From assembly GCA_933822405.4 (NCBI GenBank), contig CAKOGP040000113.1, positions 85,183 to 149,182 of the forward strand: 64,000 nucleotides of DNA, in the 5' to 3' direction. The translations under genes were made by a program, and so were the position numbers. This document shows positions 11,668-21,377 of this stretch, piece by piece (position 1 is the first letter of the stretch; every line of letters begins with the position of its first letter). This DNA comes from Cylindrotheca closterium. Lineage: Eukaryota; Bacillariophyta; Bacillariophyceae; Bacillariales; Bacillariaceae. The notes below the pieces were generated by a model. That model was not told the origin of the DNA, did not search any database, and saw only the letters and a program-made list of their open reading frames with translations.

Positions 11668-13515
11668 ATGGACACTGACCACGAAAGCAGCCGAAGATCG
11701 TCCGCCAAACGACCTCGAACGGAAGCAGCTGCAGCTTTCGGAACGATACCAGTCCCAGCAGAAGCAGAAGCAGAAGCAGAAGTAGAAGCACCAACTTCCA
11801 CAGTCTCTGGATCATTGCCCATGTCAACCCAACAGTCCATCGAGTCTTTGTTATCCATTCCTGTCGCTGTGGTTTTTCGCACATGTTCCTCCCAAAAAGG
11901 TCGACCATTATTGACGCGTGCTGAAGCCGAGTGTTTCCTGCGAATATCCTTCTTGGCTCAAGAGATTGACACCCTTGTTGGATCGTCAGAGTCTCTATTT
12001 TTGCAACAGCAGTACTATAGCCAATACACACGGGATCTCTTATCATCATCTTTGAGTTCTTCTTCGCAGCCATCATCATCCTCTCAAAACAGTCATGCTC
12101 CAAGTGAAAATCAAAATACTACTCGAACGCAAACGGTCTACCCGCTCAACCCAATGTTGCGACCTCTTCTTCCCATTCTGAACTTCCTGCAAGAAAAATC
12201 AGCGCCAACCCTTCAACGGATTCATCAAACACTCAGTCATTTGTCAGCCGAATTGATTGGTTGTTCCTCCATTTTGCGACAGTCTGCGGAACAAAACTGG
12301 ACAATGGCAGATGCTTTGGACGCTATGCAACAGGATTCCACCGAGGAAGGACCTGCCTTGTCGGACGAAAAAAGAAAAGTAGCCGATTTGGAAGAAGAAC
12401 TCTGTCAACGCATTGAGCGAGTGGTGGGCATGTCGCAGGTGGAAGGTGAATCCTCTTCAGCGAAATTGTCACAATCTTCCCAGGACAATCGGTACCGTCG
12501 CAAATTGTTTGGGGAGAACGACGACCAACAATTCGACACCGAAGGGGGTCCACAAGGAAATGGTGGTGAAAAGGACCATTCGGAACAAGATCATTCCGAT
12601 AACACAAGCAATGATGGAAAGGATGGGGTGGATCAACAATATGCTTTGGATTTGAAACCAATTTTAGAGTATTGTTCGGAATTGTTTGATGATGTTCTGC
12701 AGACGGGTGGGTCGCAGGAAGAATCAATAGACGATGAAAATGGCGATGGCGCAAATAGCAATGAAAATGGTACTGATGAGAGAATGCACGTGGACGAATC
12801 ATCATCACAAGGGGAGAGGGGAGAAACTTCTCGGAATGGCAATGTAGGGGAGCAGTCGAGCGAAAACGACGGCAATGCAAGTCAGGATGATGGTGTAGCC
12901 GAAAGTGGTGGAAATGGTGAAATGGAAGTGGATCCAGTAGAGACTAGAGCCGAATCATCTCAAACGCGCAACAATATCTCGACGGATATGCGCCACGAGG
13001 TGGAGAATGATGACAATCACATCGCTGCCACAGAAGATAGCAACACAGGCCATGAGAACCATGAACAAGGAACCATGGAAATTGAGAATGCATTGCCGGA
13101 AAGCATCTCGAGCAACGCAATGGTGGACGCTAAAGAAGCTGCAACTACAGTGGACGAAGAAGTGGAAGAATACCCGCCAAGTCAAGAGACTGATCTGCAA
13201 TCTGGTCGGTCCCGCGAGAGGAGTCAAGGAAACTCCTTCTCCTTGCAGAACAACATTCCATCGCCCAATGAAAATGAAAAGCATCCAGCCGTTTTGCTCC
13301 CTCCCATTACAACACAGCCAGAAGGAAGCTCGTTTCCACTCACTGCCGAAGATGACATTGAAGAAGACGATGATGATGAAGATGTTGATGACGATGATGA
13401 TGACGATCGGAGCCAAAGGCCAATGTGCTCGCAACGAACATCCTCTGCTGCCGAGGCGCTGGCAATTCTGGGAAACGTTTCGAGGTTTCCGACCAAAGAT
13501 GTTAGTCTCTTTTAG
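11668..13515 (+). CDS. hypothetical acidic, largely disordered protein with N-terminal NLS-like motif
   Basis: A 615-residue protein from the ATG at 11668. The frame is open up to a TTG at 11635 but has no earlier ATG. Residues near the start include a basic AKRPR cluster that could be a nuclear localisation signal, then an Ala-Glu dipeptide run (AEAEAEAEVEA). A moderately hydrophobic, probably folded segment covers about residues 60-245 (AECFLRISFLAQEIDTLVG, then MLRPLLPILNFLQEK and IHQTLSHLSAELIGCSSIL). The rest is Asp/Glu/Asn/Ser-rich, with a poly-acidic block (EEDDDDEDVDDDDDDD) near the C-terminus. I do not recognise the family. A nuclear chromatin-associated or scaffold role is only a guess from composition. 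Convergent with the LHC gene. Confidence 0.7.
   Translation: MDTDHESSRRSSAKRPRTEAAAAFGTIPVPAEAEAEAEVEAPTSTVSGSLPMSTQQSIESLLSIPVAVVFRTCSSQKGRPLLTRAEAECFLRISFLAQEIDTLVGSSESLFLQQQYYSQYTRDLLSSSLSSSSQPSSSSQNSHAPSENQNTTRTQTVYPLNPMLRPLLPILNFLQEKSAPTLQRIHQTLSHLSAELIGCSSILRQSAEQNWTMADALDAMQQDSTEEGPALSDEKRKVADLEEELCQRIERVVGMSQVEGESSSAKLSQSSQDNRYRRKLFGENDDQQFDTEGGPQGNGGEKDHSEQDHSDNTSNDGKDGVDQQYALDLKPILEYCSELFDDVLQTGGSQEESIDDENGDGANSNENGTDERMHVDESSSQGERGETSRNGNVGEQSSENDGNASQDDGVAESGGNGEMEVDPVETRAESSQTRNNISTDMRHEVENDDNHIAATEDSNTGHENHEQGTMEIENALPESISSNAMVDAKEAATTVDEEVEEYPPSQETDLQSGRSRERSQGNSFSLQNNIPSPNENEKHPAVLLPPITTQPEGSSFPLTAEDDIEEDDDDEDVDDDDDDDRSQRPMCSQRTSSAAEALAILGNVSRFPTKDVSLF
11756..11792 (+). repeat. 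in-frame GCAGAA hexanucleotide microsatellite
   Basis: Tandem GCAGAA units encode the Ala-Glu run of the acidic protein. Such repeats change length easily while keeping the frame. Confidence 0.7.
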
Positions 13516-13838
13516 CAAATGTTATGAGCATTGACAAAAATCACAAAGCAATCAAATTCTTTCGCCGACGCAACATTGAATCGGAGTACCGTAAATGTAA
13601 ATGTAAATGAAACGTGTTCAATCTGCACCGTATTCAAAACGTCAGAGCCTACTCTACTGCACGACGATTCCATGCTGTTCTAAATGATGAAAAGTCAAAG
13701 TGCAAGGACTAGGGTTTTCTACACTGTTAGCATTTGCAAGTCGACTTGCTTGTAGGATTCGTTGTAGATGTTACATGCTTGGAAGCAGTTGGATATGCCA
13801 TTTTCCGATTCTGACTTTCTTTTCGCGAAGGGAGATGT
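13516..13838. other. convergent intergenic stretch
   Basis: 3' flanks of the acidic-protein and LHC genes. It contains three tandem GTAAAT units (13591-13609). No gene seen. Confidence 0.6.
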
Positions 13839-14681
13839 TTAGAAGCTGATAAGAGGCTTGCTGAAAAGAAGAGTTTGCACAATGGCCCCAGTGAAAGCGA
13901 TCATGGCAAGACGGCAGTGCACAACTTCGGATTCCTTGCGGAATGCCTTTTGGGAGTCAGTCAAAGAGGCCCAGCCCTTGCCTTCCCATCCGATTTCACC
14001 TGGGGTGGAATCATCATAGTGCTTGTTGTAGTTGATTCCCTCGACAACACCGATAGCCATCAAGACTTGAATGTTTCCAGCGAATCCAACAGAGCTGATG
14101 GCTCCGAAAACATCAGTGTTGGTGAATTGATCACCTGGAATGTGAAGTCCAGATTGTTGAACAACCATACCGACAAGAGCAAGCATGCAGATACGTCCGT
14201 GCTTCAATTCTGCCCAACGAGCATAGCTCAAATCTGCTTGGATATCAGAACTAAATGAACAAAACACAATTGAAGATTGCAGGAATAAGCGACACGCATC
14301 TTTCTCGAAACCCCATGCATATTGCAATCCATCAAACAACTCACAGTCTCATGGGGTCAAACCCCATATCTCCTGGCAGAGATCCATCAAGCTTTTCAGG
14401 GCGGACCAAGAAAGGGACGGCCTTGGACATTTCCTCAGCATTCAAGGCAACAGATGCTGCGCGTTGAGACTATTTTTTTTGAGTCCAAGAGAGAAACAAG
14501 GAAAATGTGCACGTTAGACAACTGAATTCAGTTAGACCCAGAACACATCTTTCGAATCAGGAAATTGGACCCAAACAAACTACATTCTTCCAATCAAATT
14601 TGTCTGAATCCGTACCTGGGAAGCAGGGGCGAAAGCGGAAGCGCTGGCAGCCAGAAGGGAAAGAAGAACGGATTTCATCAT
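13839..14681 (-). CDS. fucoxanthin chlorophyll a/c-binding light-harvesting protein
   Basis: Three exons on the minus strand: 14681-14616, 14469-14345 and 14250-13839, joining without frame loss to a 200-residue protein, a usual length for FCP proteins. The N-terminus [16 protein letters not shown] ends at AFAP, a textbook diatom bipartite plastid signal. Then follow [13 protein letters not shown], the first LHC helix with [14 protein letters not shown] (Glu and Arg of the ExxxxR chlorophyll-ligand/ion-pair motif), a middle helix, and the third helix with [16 protein letters not shown], the matching Glu-Arg motif. It binds chlorophyll a/c and fucoxanthin in the thylakoid antenna. The subfamily (Lhcf, Lhcr and so on) is not settled here. 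The transcription start of the divergent neighbour is within about 430 bp, so light-linked co-regulation is possible but untested. Confidence 0.93.
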
Positions 14682-15112
14682 GGTCAAATTGTTGGCGTTC
14701 CTGAAGAAGCGGATTTTCGACTCCTCAAGGTCTCAAGGCTTTGTATTCTCCCCTACGGTGCTGCGCGTAGAGATTTACGTACAGGCAAGGATCTGTTACG
14801 TAAGCTTGAGGGATGCGATCCTCGCGATCCTTCAGTTCAACTAAAAGGGAATCTGGAATCGGGAATATGTGATATTTCAGATCCAAAGATCCAAACCGCC
14901 CGTCACCAGTGTTTGCGATTTCAGATTTGATCGAAAAAATGTGAGAACGGTTTTTACGTAGAAAGAGTACATACGAAGACAAGATTTGAATTCGGTGATG
15001 GCTGATGCTTGGTCAACATCGGCTTCGGTTGTCAATCACATTTTTAAAACGACACAATCAAGATATTATTTTAAAATTATATCTCGCTTGCCATCATAAC
15101 ATTTGAAGACAA
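14682..15112. promoter_or_regulatory. divergent promoter region LHC / ATP-ADP antiporter-like gene
   Basis: A 431-bp space between divergent genes. An imperfect inverted repeat around 14811-14830 (GGATGCGATC, then CTCGCGATCC) is the only structure noted. Promoter role is inferred from orientation. Forward open frames here are antisense or random. Confidence 0.4.
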
Positions 15113-16672
15113 ATGACCTTGAGTATAGTTCCAGTATTGGCAGCTTCTTCTGCTCCTTCAGCGTTGAACCAAGCCTTGCTTGTAGGGCGTGGAGGGGCGG
15201 CAATCCTGGCAGCTTCAGGGGCATCTTCTCTTATAGATCCAGCCATCACAGCACTCAGAGGTGGAGAATCGAAGAAAGTCTCAAAGTCAGAAAAAAAGCT
15301 ACAAATAACGAAAGAGGGAAAGTCAGTACTTTGCATGGCCATCGCCATGAGTTTGCACTATCTCGGTTACAGTTTTGCTCGGCCCATCACTGTGGCTCTT
15401 TTCACATCGGCGTCTACAGGCTACCCTGGTGTTCCTGGCGCATATCCATTCACGATGGCTTTCGTGAGTCCACTGTCGCTCATTCTACTGATGGGATACG
15501 GGAAAGTTCTCGAAAGGGATGGTCCTCGCAGAGCACTGAAGAAAACGACTTTCTTGTGTTCGATAGCTATTCTCATGGTATCTGCTCTCGTGGAAGCCAC
15601 GCAACGAAGTGGAGCTGCTTTCTGGGGAATTCCAGCCATGAAATTCATCACTGGACCACTGTATTTGTTTCGCGAGAGCTACGTCCAACTCATTACGAGC
15701 CAGTACTGGTCATTCATGGCATCTGTCTTAACTCCGAATCAAAGCGCCAAGTGGTTCGCTCCAATCGCCGGATTGACAAGTATCTCCTCAGCGGCTGGAG
15801 GTATGGCAGTATCAGGTCTGACCAAAAAGCTGAAGCTATCTGGCACCTTAGCATGCACAGGTCTTGCGTTGCTTTCTAGTATCGTTGCGACAGAGAAAGC
15901 CTATTCAATTGCAGAAGTAAATGGCTTCAGTCCAGAGCATGGCCCGCAAAAAAGCAAAAAGTCGAAAGGAAAGGGCAGAATGAAGGCTGCTGAAAAGAAA
16001 GAAGAAAAGGATGGTATGGTTGACAATGCAAGGAAACTCTTTAAAAGGGTTCCTGTGCTAAGGGCTCTATTTTTCGAAATCCTTGCGTCGCAAGGGCTCG
16101 CTACTCTACTCAATGTCTGCTTTGTTCAAAGCCTGGGCAAGTCAATTCCGGACGACACAGAAAGAGCTGGCTGGGTTGGAAACTTCTATGCTCTGATCAA
16201 TCTCATCAGTATGTCACTACAATTCGGCGTGCTTCCTCTGCTGATGCAAGTGATCGAGCCAAAGGATCTCTGGAGATCTATCCCGGTTATCTCGCTTGCA
16301 TGCATTACATTCCAATCGCTGCAGCATGATCCATCACTTTACGTTGTCAGTTTGTCGCTATTGGTAATGAAGGTGCTCGAATATTCGGCTCGGAGAATGC
16401 TCGATGAGATGGTCTACGTTCCTTTGGATTTCGAGAGCCGATTTGTCGGAAAGGAAGTCATTGGTGTATTTGGGTACAGATTCGGAAAGTCATTGATGTC
16501 CCTTTCATTGTCAGGACTCACTTCTGCGTTTGGAAATTTCAGCCTTCGTCAATTATCCATGTTCTGTCAACTTGCGGGACTCGGATGGGCAAAAACTGCA
16601 TGGGATCTCAGTGCTCTTGTCCCCACTCAGAAGGAGGCCCAAGACTCATACAATAGCTCGCACAAGAAGTAA
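15113..16672 (+). CDS. ATP/ADP antiporter (NTT/TLC)-like or MFS-type membrane protein
   Basis: A 519-residue intronless membrane protein with about ten hydrophobic segments, split by a Lys-rich loop (KKSKKSKGKGRMKAAEKKEEK, written here only in part: KSKKSKGKGR) around residue 290. The segment DEMVYVPLDFESRFVGKEVI followed by GYRFGKSL resembles the conserved C-terminal half of plastid/bacterial ATP/ADP antiporters (EMLYIPL...KGK...D...R.GKS), so a nucleotide-transporter-like or related MFS fold is the best call. The N-terminus is only mildly hydrophobic (MTLSIVPVLAASSAPSAL) with no clean Ala-Phe junction, so plastid targeting is uncertain. Substrate unknown. Confidence 0.65.
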   Translation: MTLSIVPVLAASSAPSALNQALLVGRGGAAILAASGASSLIDPAITALRGGESKKVSKSEKKLQITKEGKSVLCMAIAMSLHYLGYSFARPITVALFTSASTGYPGVPGAYPFTMAFVSPLSLILLMGYGKVLERDGPRRALKKTTFLCSIAILMVSALVEATQRSGAAFWGIPAMKFITGPLYLFRESYVQLITSQYWSFMASVLTPNQSAKWFAPIAGLTSISSAAGGMAVSGLTKKLKLSGTLACTGLALLSSIVATEKAYSIAEVNGFSPEHGPQKSKKSKGKGRMKAAEKKEEKDGMVDNARKLFKRVPVLRALFFEILASQGLATLLNVCFVQSLGKSIPDDTERAGWVGNFYALINLISMSLQFGVLPLLMQVIEPKDLWRSIPVISLACITFQSLQHDPSLYVVSLSLLVMKVLEYSARRMLDEMVYVPLDFESRFVGKEVIGVFGYRFGKSLMSLSLSGLTSAFGNFSLRQLSMFCQLAGLGWAKTAWDLSALVPTQKEAQDSYNSSHKK

Positions 16673-17089
16673 ACTTCACTCAATAGATTCGAGAGTTAAT
16701 GTCCCGTACAGCGAATGCATAATTCGTAGAAATGAAATGGCTATCCTCGAATGCTTTTCAGTGCACCTATTCTTCAAAGGTTCAAAAGCACAAATCAGCC
16801 CCTTCGATGATGATTCATTTGTGAAAAGAGGACGATGATTCATTAGTTCGATTCAATTGGCTACTCCTTTGTCTAAGTTGTCCACTCTGGCATTTGATTA
16901 TTGACGTCAGCGATGAGCTTTCCGACTCGTTGGAATAAAAAAACCAACGAATTGCTTCCACGTGGCGCTCGTTCATTCACTCAATCAGTAAACTTCGAGA
17001 GATGAGAGTCAGCACCCAATTGTCAATACATTCCATTCTGAAAGTTGTCAAGATCCAAAAGTCACATCAATCCATCAGTAAAGGTCATC
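16673..17089. promoter_or_regulatory. spacer and probable promoter of the first triose-phosphate translocator
   Basis: A 417-bp space between two + strand genes. It contains a perfect CRE-like palindrome at 16912-16919, described separately. No gene seen. Confidence 0.5.
16912..16919. promoter_or_regulatory. CRE/CCRE-like palindrome TGACGTCA
   Basis: A perfect 8-bp bZIP-type palindrome 171 bp upstream of the translocator ATG. In Phaeodactylum, TGACGT-type CO2/cAMP-responsive elements, bound by a bZIP factor, control the pyrenoid carbonic anhydrase promoter. Function here is inference from motif and position. Confidence 0.4.
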
Positions 17090-18153
17090 ATGAGCGATAA
17101 AGGAAAGGAAGCAGGAGCATCTACTGGAAAGTTGGTACGTTTACATTCTTGAATGAATTATGTTTGAAATTGATGGATCCTTTTGTCTTATGAGATTCGT
17201 CACTTGCCCGCTTGTAGGCAATCTTGGTAGCTTGCTGGTATGCCGGAAACACTTTGTACAATGTTTACAACAAGAAGGCTACCAATATGATCCATGCACA
17301 TTGGTTCGTTGCCACCGCTCAGCTCGTTGTCGGAATTGTCTGGAGTTTGGTTATGTGGGCTACCGGTCTCCGAAAGACTCCAAACCTCACAGCCGCTGAT
17401 ATTGCATCCTGTATCCCAATTGGACTTTGCGCTTGTTTGGCACACGCTGGTTCCGTTCTTGCCTCTGCTGTCGGCGCTGTCTCTTTTGCCCAGATTGTCA
17501 AAGCTTGTGAGCCTGCCTTCGCCGCTGTCGTCGGTTTGTTGGTCCCTCCTATGGATATCAAGCCTGTCTTGGCGTACTTGATGCTTCTTCCAATTGTCGG
17601 TGGAGTCGGGCTTGCCTGTATCAAGGAAGGAAAGGGTGTTGATATTAACATGACTGCATTCCTTTACGCTTCCATGGCCAACATGGCTGCTGCATTGAAG
17701 GGAAAGCTTGGAAGCTCCATCACCAAAGCCTTGAAGGGAGACAAGTCAAAGAACATGGACGCTGCCAATGTCTATGCCGTCATGAACATCATTTCTTTCT
17801 GCTGCTCGGTTCCTTTTGTTGTTGTCAATGAGCTTCCTACTTTGCAAGCCGAATGGGACAAAGCTGCTGAAGCTCATGGATCGTCGGCTCTTGTCACCAA
17901 CATTATTGTTTCTGGTTTCATGTTTTACATCTACAACGAGTTCGCATTCGCCTTCACTGCTCACGTCGGATCTGTCACCTCTTCTGTTCTCAACACTGCC
18001 AAACGTGTCATTATCATTGTGGTTTCTTCCATTGTCTTCCAAGAAGCCATGGAACGCAACACCGTTATTGGATCTGCCATTGCTATTGGAGGAACTTTCG
18101 CTTACTCTCTTGCATCCAAAAAGAAGCCTGCCCCCAAGGCCAAGACTTCTTAA
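17090..18153 (+). CDS. triose-phosphate/phosphate translocator, copy A
   Basis: Two exons, 17090-17134 and 17218-18153 (83-bp intron, phase 0), 326 residues. The sequence is a plastid phosphate-translocator of the drug/metabolite superfamily. It runs straight from a 15-residue hydrophilic leader into the first helix (AILVACWYAGNTLYNVYNKK) and ends in the well-conserved LNTAKRVIIIVVSSIVF and Lys-rich tail. Motifs such as FAQIVKACEPAFAAVVG, PIVGGVGLACIKE and the Lys-Arg pair of TAKRV, which binds phosphate in this family, are present. These carriers exchange triose phosphates or 3-PGA for phosphate. No signal peptide precedes the first helix. This fits a carrier in an outer membrane of the four-membrane plastid, but the location is inference. 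A paralog of the same length and intron site lies inverted 3.2 kb away. Confidence 0.9.
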
Positions 18154-18551
18154 GCATCTTATCTGAAGATAGCACCAAGCAAGGACTTCCGTTTAATGCG
18201 ACGAGGTGTTTCCTTTCCTTGCTGAGACCGTCCAGCTTTGTTCCATGTCGAAGACGTAGGGTTTTATAATCCAAATTAGGGATAAATCATGAATAAGTTT
18301 TTATGTCAGTATTGTTACAGTCATAGATAAATGATTTCACTGCTCAGAAAGTCCGTCGCTAGATGGTTGCTTGCCACCAGTTAGTACCCAGCAATCCGAC
18401 TTCTGCTGTTCTTTCTCCTTGGAACACTGACCACGTCAGTTGCAACTGCATTTTAAAATGGGAGAAGACCCCCGTTGTCTGTCACTTGGAGAGGTTTGTT
18501 TGCTTCTAAATGAGCTGAAACTGAATCGGGGTAAGAAATTGTCCGTTCTCT
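18154..18551. other. convergent intergenic stretch
   Basis: 3' flanks of translocator A and RPAIN. An ACGTCA half-site is present near 18434 but lies downstream of both genes. No gene seen. Confidence 0.6.
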
Positions 18552-19472
18552 TCAGAATTGACAACATTGATCGCAAGAATTACATGACATCACCAACGTT
18601 ATCCCGTTTTCATTTGTGCATACACGGAGCACCAGCTGATCATTGCAATTTCTAGAATGCTCCTCAAATATCCTTCCCAAATCATTCTTGAATGCTAGAA
18701 GTGGCTTGCTTTGATCGTTTGGCTTAACGCGCATCGGACAGTAGTTGTCACTACAGCAGATGTCGCCTGTTGGTGACAATCGGAGATAGCTCGCAGTACA
18801 AAGGGGACAGACGACTCGTTCTTCTTCATCCATATCATATTCCCAGTCTTCATATTCATTGACTTGATATTCGAGTGACGTTCGCTCTTCTTCCAACACT
18901 TCCTCCAGCAGCATCTCGTCTGCGAAGATATGGCATATTCGAAATGAATAGATGAGCATGGGTGAGGAAAACACAAAAGCTAGTCAATAGCCATACGCAC
19001 CGTCCACTTTCAACTCTTCTTCTATCTCCAACAATATGTCGTAAAGGTCATCGTCCGTCAAATTGTGACCGTCCCAGTCCGAAAAGGTGTCTTGCATGTT
19101 TCGTGGATCCGAGTGCACTTTTGTTGTTCCGTAGTCGGGATCAAGTTCTTCGCTCGGCGAAGCAGAGATAATCCCTTCAAACTTGATATCACTTGTATGC
19201 GGTGTCATTACTGTATTACGTTCCTTGAGAACTTCCATAAGCACATCTTCTGCCGATGCCCCGGGAGAGCGAGAATGTGAAACGTCATTTCTGAGTCTCC
19301 TTTTCATCAACAGTTCTCGCCTCCTTTTCCTTGCATTTTGCAAGCAGGAAGCCCTCAAGTTCTCCTTCCATCGCGACGATGGAAACGCCTTTGGATTCTC
19401 TCTACAATTTCGGAGCGACGACACTCTATGCGCAAGTGAACTCATCTCCTCGTTGTCAGAAGGCATCCTCAC
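18552..19472 (-). CDS. RPAIN: RPA-interacting protein homologue (RPAIN)
   Basis: Two exons on the minus strand, 19472-19001 and 18919-18552 (81-bp intron), 279 residues. The family carries replication protein A into the nucleus. Three conserved blocks are visible in order: a basic N-terminal helix with RWKENLRASCLQNARKRRRE, a central acidic helix LYDILLEIEEELKVDDEMLL formed across the splice, and a C-terminal zinc-finger region with CPLC (about residue 195), CC...YCP and a final CNSCDQC. The length is close to the ~220 residues of animal RPAIN plus a longer spacer. The first ATG in frame is used, but the next Met (MSSL...) is also possible. Identification rests on domain order rather than on one unmistakable motif. 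Confidence 0.75.
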
Positions 19473-19686
19473 CGTTTTTGTGTTGTTTAGCAGTTCTCAC
19501 GCTTGGCGCGCCAACCGATGATTGATGATTCAGTCGACTTATTCATTCGAATGATCGCGCAAGTTCAATCATTCACAGAAGGTCAAAGTTACGAAGTGCC
19601 TGCAGAGTAATGATGAGTGATGATACACCGATGAAGGAGGGTCTAATTTTCTTGGAAAACCAACAGAATGCACTAATATTATAAAA

Positions 19687-21132
19687 CTACAAATGCTGGA
19701 AGTAGCTGTATGCCGACACGGACCACGCTGCAAGTAGACGTCGTAGATCATCCCAGGTGGTATCTCCGGCAATGTCCTGAACTCTTTGACCAACCATCAT
19801 AAAGTTAACTAGTAGGGCACGGAGTTGAGCTTCTGGACTTGGGCCTGGGGCATTCGAATCAATATAAGTTTGCAGACAAATGTCAAAAGATGTCGAACCG
19901 ATACAACCGTCAACTCCTCCAGCCAGTATCCCTTGAATCCACCGGCTGACTGGGATTTGGGCTTCTTCAAACACACCAAAGAGCGCGGCAGAGGATACTG
20001 CACTGGAAGCGTATACCTTAACCCAATCTGAAGTCAACCTGGAAGATACTTCTTCTTGTTTGGAGCGAGGTCCAAGCTCAAAGAGCTCTCCATATAGTAC
20101 ATCTGCATAAAACTGAGATGATACTGATGCGATTATCCCAAAGATCGCACCAGATATTCCTGGGCCGAGTACCATATTATTAAATGTCAAAGTCCCTCCA
20201 AACTCGGCTTTCAAGACAGCATACTCCAACCATCTAATCACATCAGCGAAAATTTCGACAGCATCAACATCGCCACCGGCTTCCACAGGGAGGAGGTTGT
20301 CTACTGAGACTTTCTCTTCTATACTTTCCTTGGCTTTGGCGAAAGGCTTCGGCATCGTTGGACGACTATTGCGACGATTGCGCTCCTTGGCAAGTAGATC
20401 GTTTAACAACCTGTCTTCTTCAATTACCATTTCTCTTCTTCGTTGTCGAAGCTTGATTAACTCAGAGGGAATTACAGCAAACAGCGTACTTCCAACAGAT
20501 GCCAAAACAGGTGGCAGGCCAATCGCCATTAGCAATGGTAAAGATGCGCTGTTCACAATGAAATAATCACTCTCCGCAATCGCGTTCGTCATCCTTGAAT
20601 CTTTTGAAATGTCTGTGTTGTTTTTGCTTTTGAAAGCGTTCAATAGTGAAGAAAGTGATGCAGAGGCGAACACTCCTACAAATCCTCCAACGCTCTCACC
20701 CAAAGCACCAGCTACAAGATCTGTCGGTGACGATGGAAGCGTGGCACCTACCACGTTAGAAACAGCAGTGACGGCAATTTCATCCTGTGTTACATCATTC
20801 GAATCATTAATAGAAAGACCAATGATAATGGCCAGGATGAGAACAGCTGCCACCCCAGCTCGAGCTGGTTCGTAGTCCCGTGGTCGCCATGGCAAACGCA
20901 CTTTCGACGTTCTGCTATACTCTGCAATATTAGGGCGGCTCTGTGTCCCTATTTCATTCAATCGTGTAGTCTTTGGGTAGCTTCTTATCACAGGGTGTTG
21001 GTGCTGGAATGCTGTTGATGGATTCACCAAAAGATAACAAAGAAGGAATATTGAACACACAAAACGTGGCAGAAATAATAATCGGCTTTGAGTTCGGCTG
21101 GGGTCAAAGTAACACGTCGAATTTGTTTTCAT
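19687..21132 (-). CDS. hypothetical plastid-targeted membrane protein
   Basis: A 481-residue intronless protein with no family I recognise. The signal peptide (FLPRFVCSIFLLCYLLVNPSTA) ends at Ala41-Phe42, then a basic transit-like stretch follows, consistent with plastid import. The mature part has a hydrophobic helix (AGVAAVLILAIIIGLSI), then PLLMAIGLPPVLASVGSTLFAVIPSEL, a basic coiled-coil-like stretch (LIKLRQRRREMVIEEDRLLN), and a C-terminal half with several Gly/Ala-rich segments (NNMVLGPGISGAIFGIIASV, GVFEEAQIPVSRWIQGILAG). The repeated small-residue helices suggest an integral membrane protein of the plastid envelope or thylakoid. It lies between the two translocator paralogs, on the same strand as copy B. 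Confidence 0.7.
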   Translation of the reverse strand: MKTNSTCYFDPSRTQSRLLFLPRFVCSIFLLCYLLVNPSTAFQHQHPVIRSYPKTTRLNEIGTQSRPNIAEYSRTSKVRLPWRPRDYEPARAGVAAVLILAIIIGLSINDSNDVTQDEIAVTAVSNVVGATLPSSPTDLVAGALGESVGGFVGVFASASLSSLLNAFKSKNNTDISKDSRMTNAIAESDYFIVNSASLPLLMAIGLPPVLASVGSTLFAVIPSELIKLRQRRREMVIEEDRLLNDLLAKERNRRNSRPTMPKPFAKAKESIEEKVSVDNLLPVEAGGDVDAVEIFADVIRWLEYAVLKAEFGGTLTFNNMVLGPGISGAIFGIIASVSSQFYADVLYGELFELGPRSKQEEVSSRLTSDWVKVYASSAVSSAALFGVFEEAQIPVSRWIQGILAGGVDGCIGSTSFDICLQTYIDSNAPGPSPEAQLRALLVNFMMVGQRVQDIAGDTTWDDLRRLLAAWSVSAYSYFQHL

Positions 21133-21230
21133 GTTGGTGGTAGAATGATGCGAAGGGAGCCTAGATGCTTCATCAATCTCCTTTCTTGCACATGTTTCTT
21201 CTTTGAAATCGGACGAGAGTGGAAATTGAG

Positions 21231-21246
21231 TCAGTCAGTCAGTCAG
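21231..21246. repeat. (TCAG)4 microsatellite
   Basis: Four perfect TCAG units in the short space between the translocator B 3' end and the plastid membrane-protein start. No function is suggested. Confidence 0.8.
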
Positions 21247-21377
21247 CGTTTCCAAGAAGTCGAACAAATCAAAAAACCTTGATTTTGTCTGTATGTATTT
21301 TTATTTTGTGAAAGCATGATAATGGATAGTCGTACACTCGTACGTTCGAACAGTTAATGGGTTGGTATAGTATTTGC

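Noticed and set aside
12955..13518. 187-codon reverse frame opposite the acidic protein
   Set aside because: Shadow of the acidic-protein coding sequence. Its composition only mirrors the GAT/GAA-rich repeats.
15103..15879. 258-codon forward frame overlapping the antiporter-like gene
   Set aside because: It lies in another frame of the same strand; the antiporter frame alone has continuous membrane helices.
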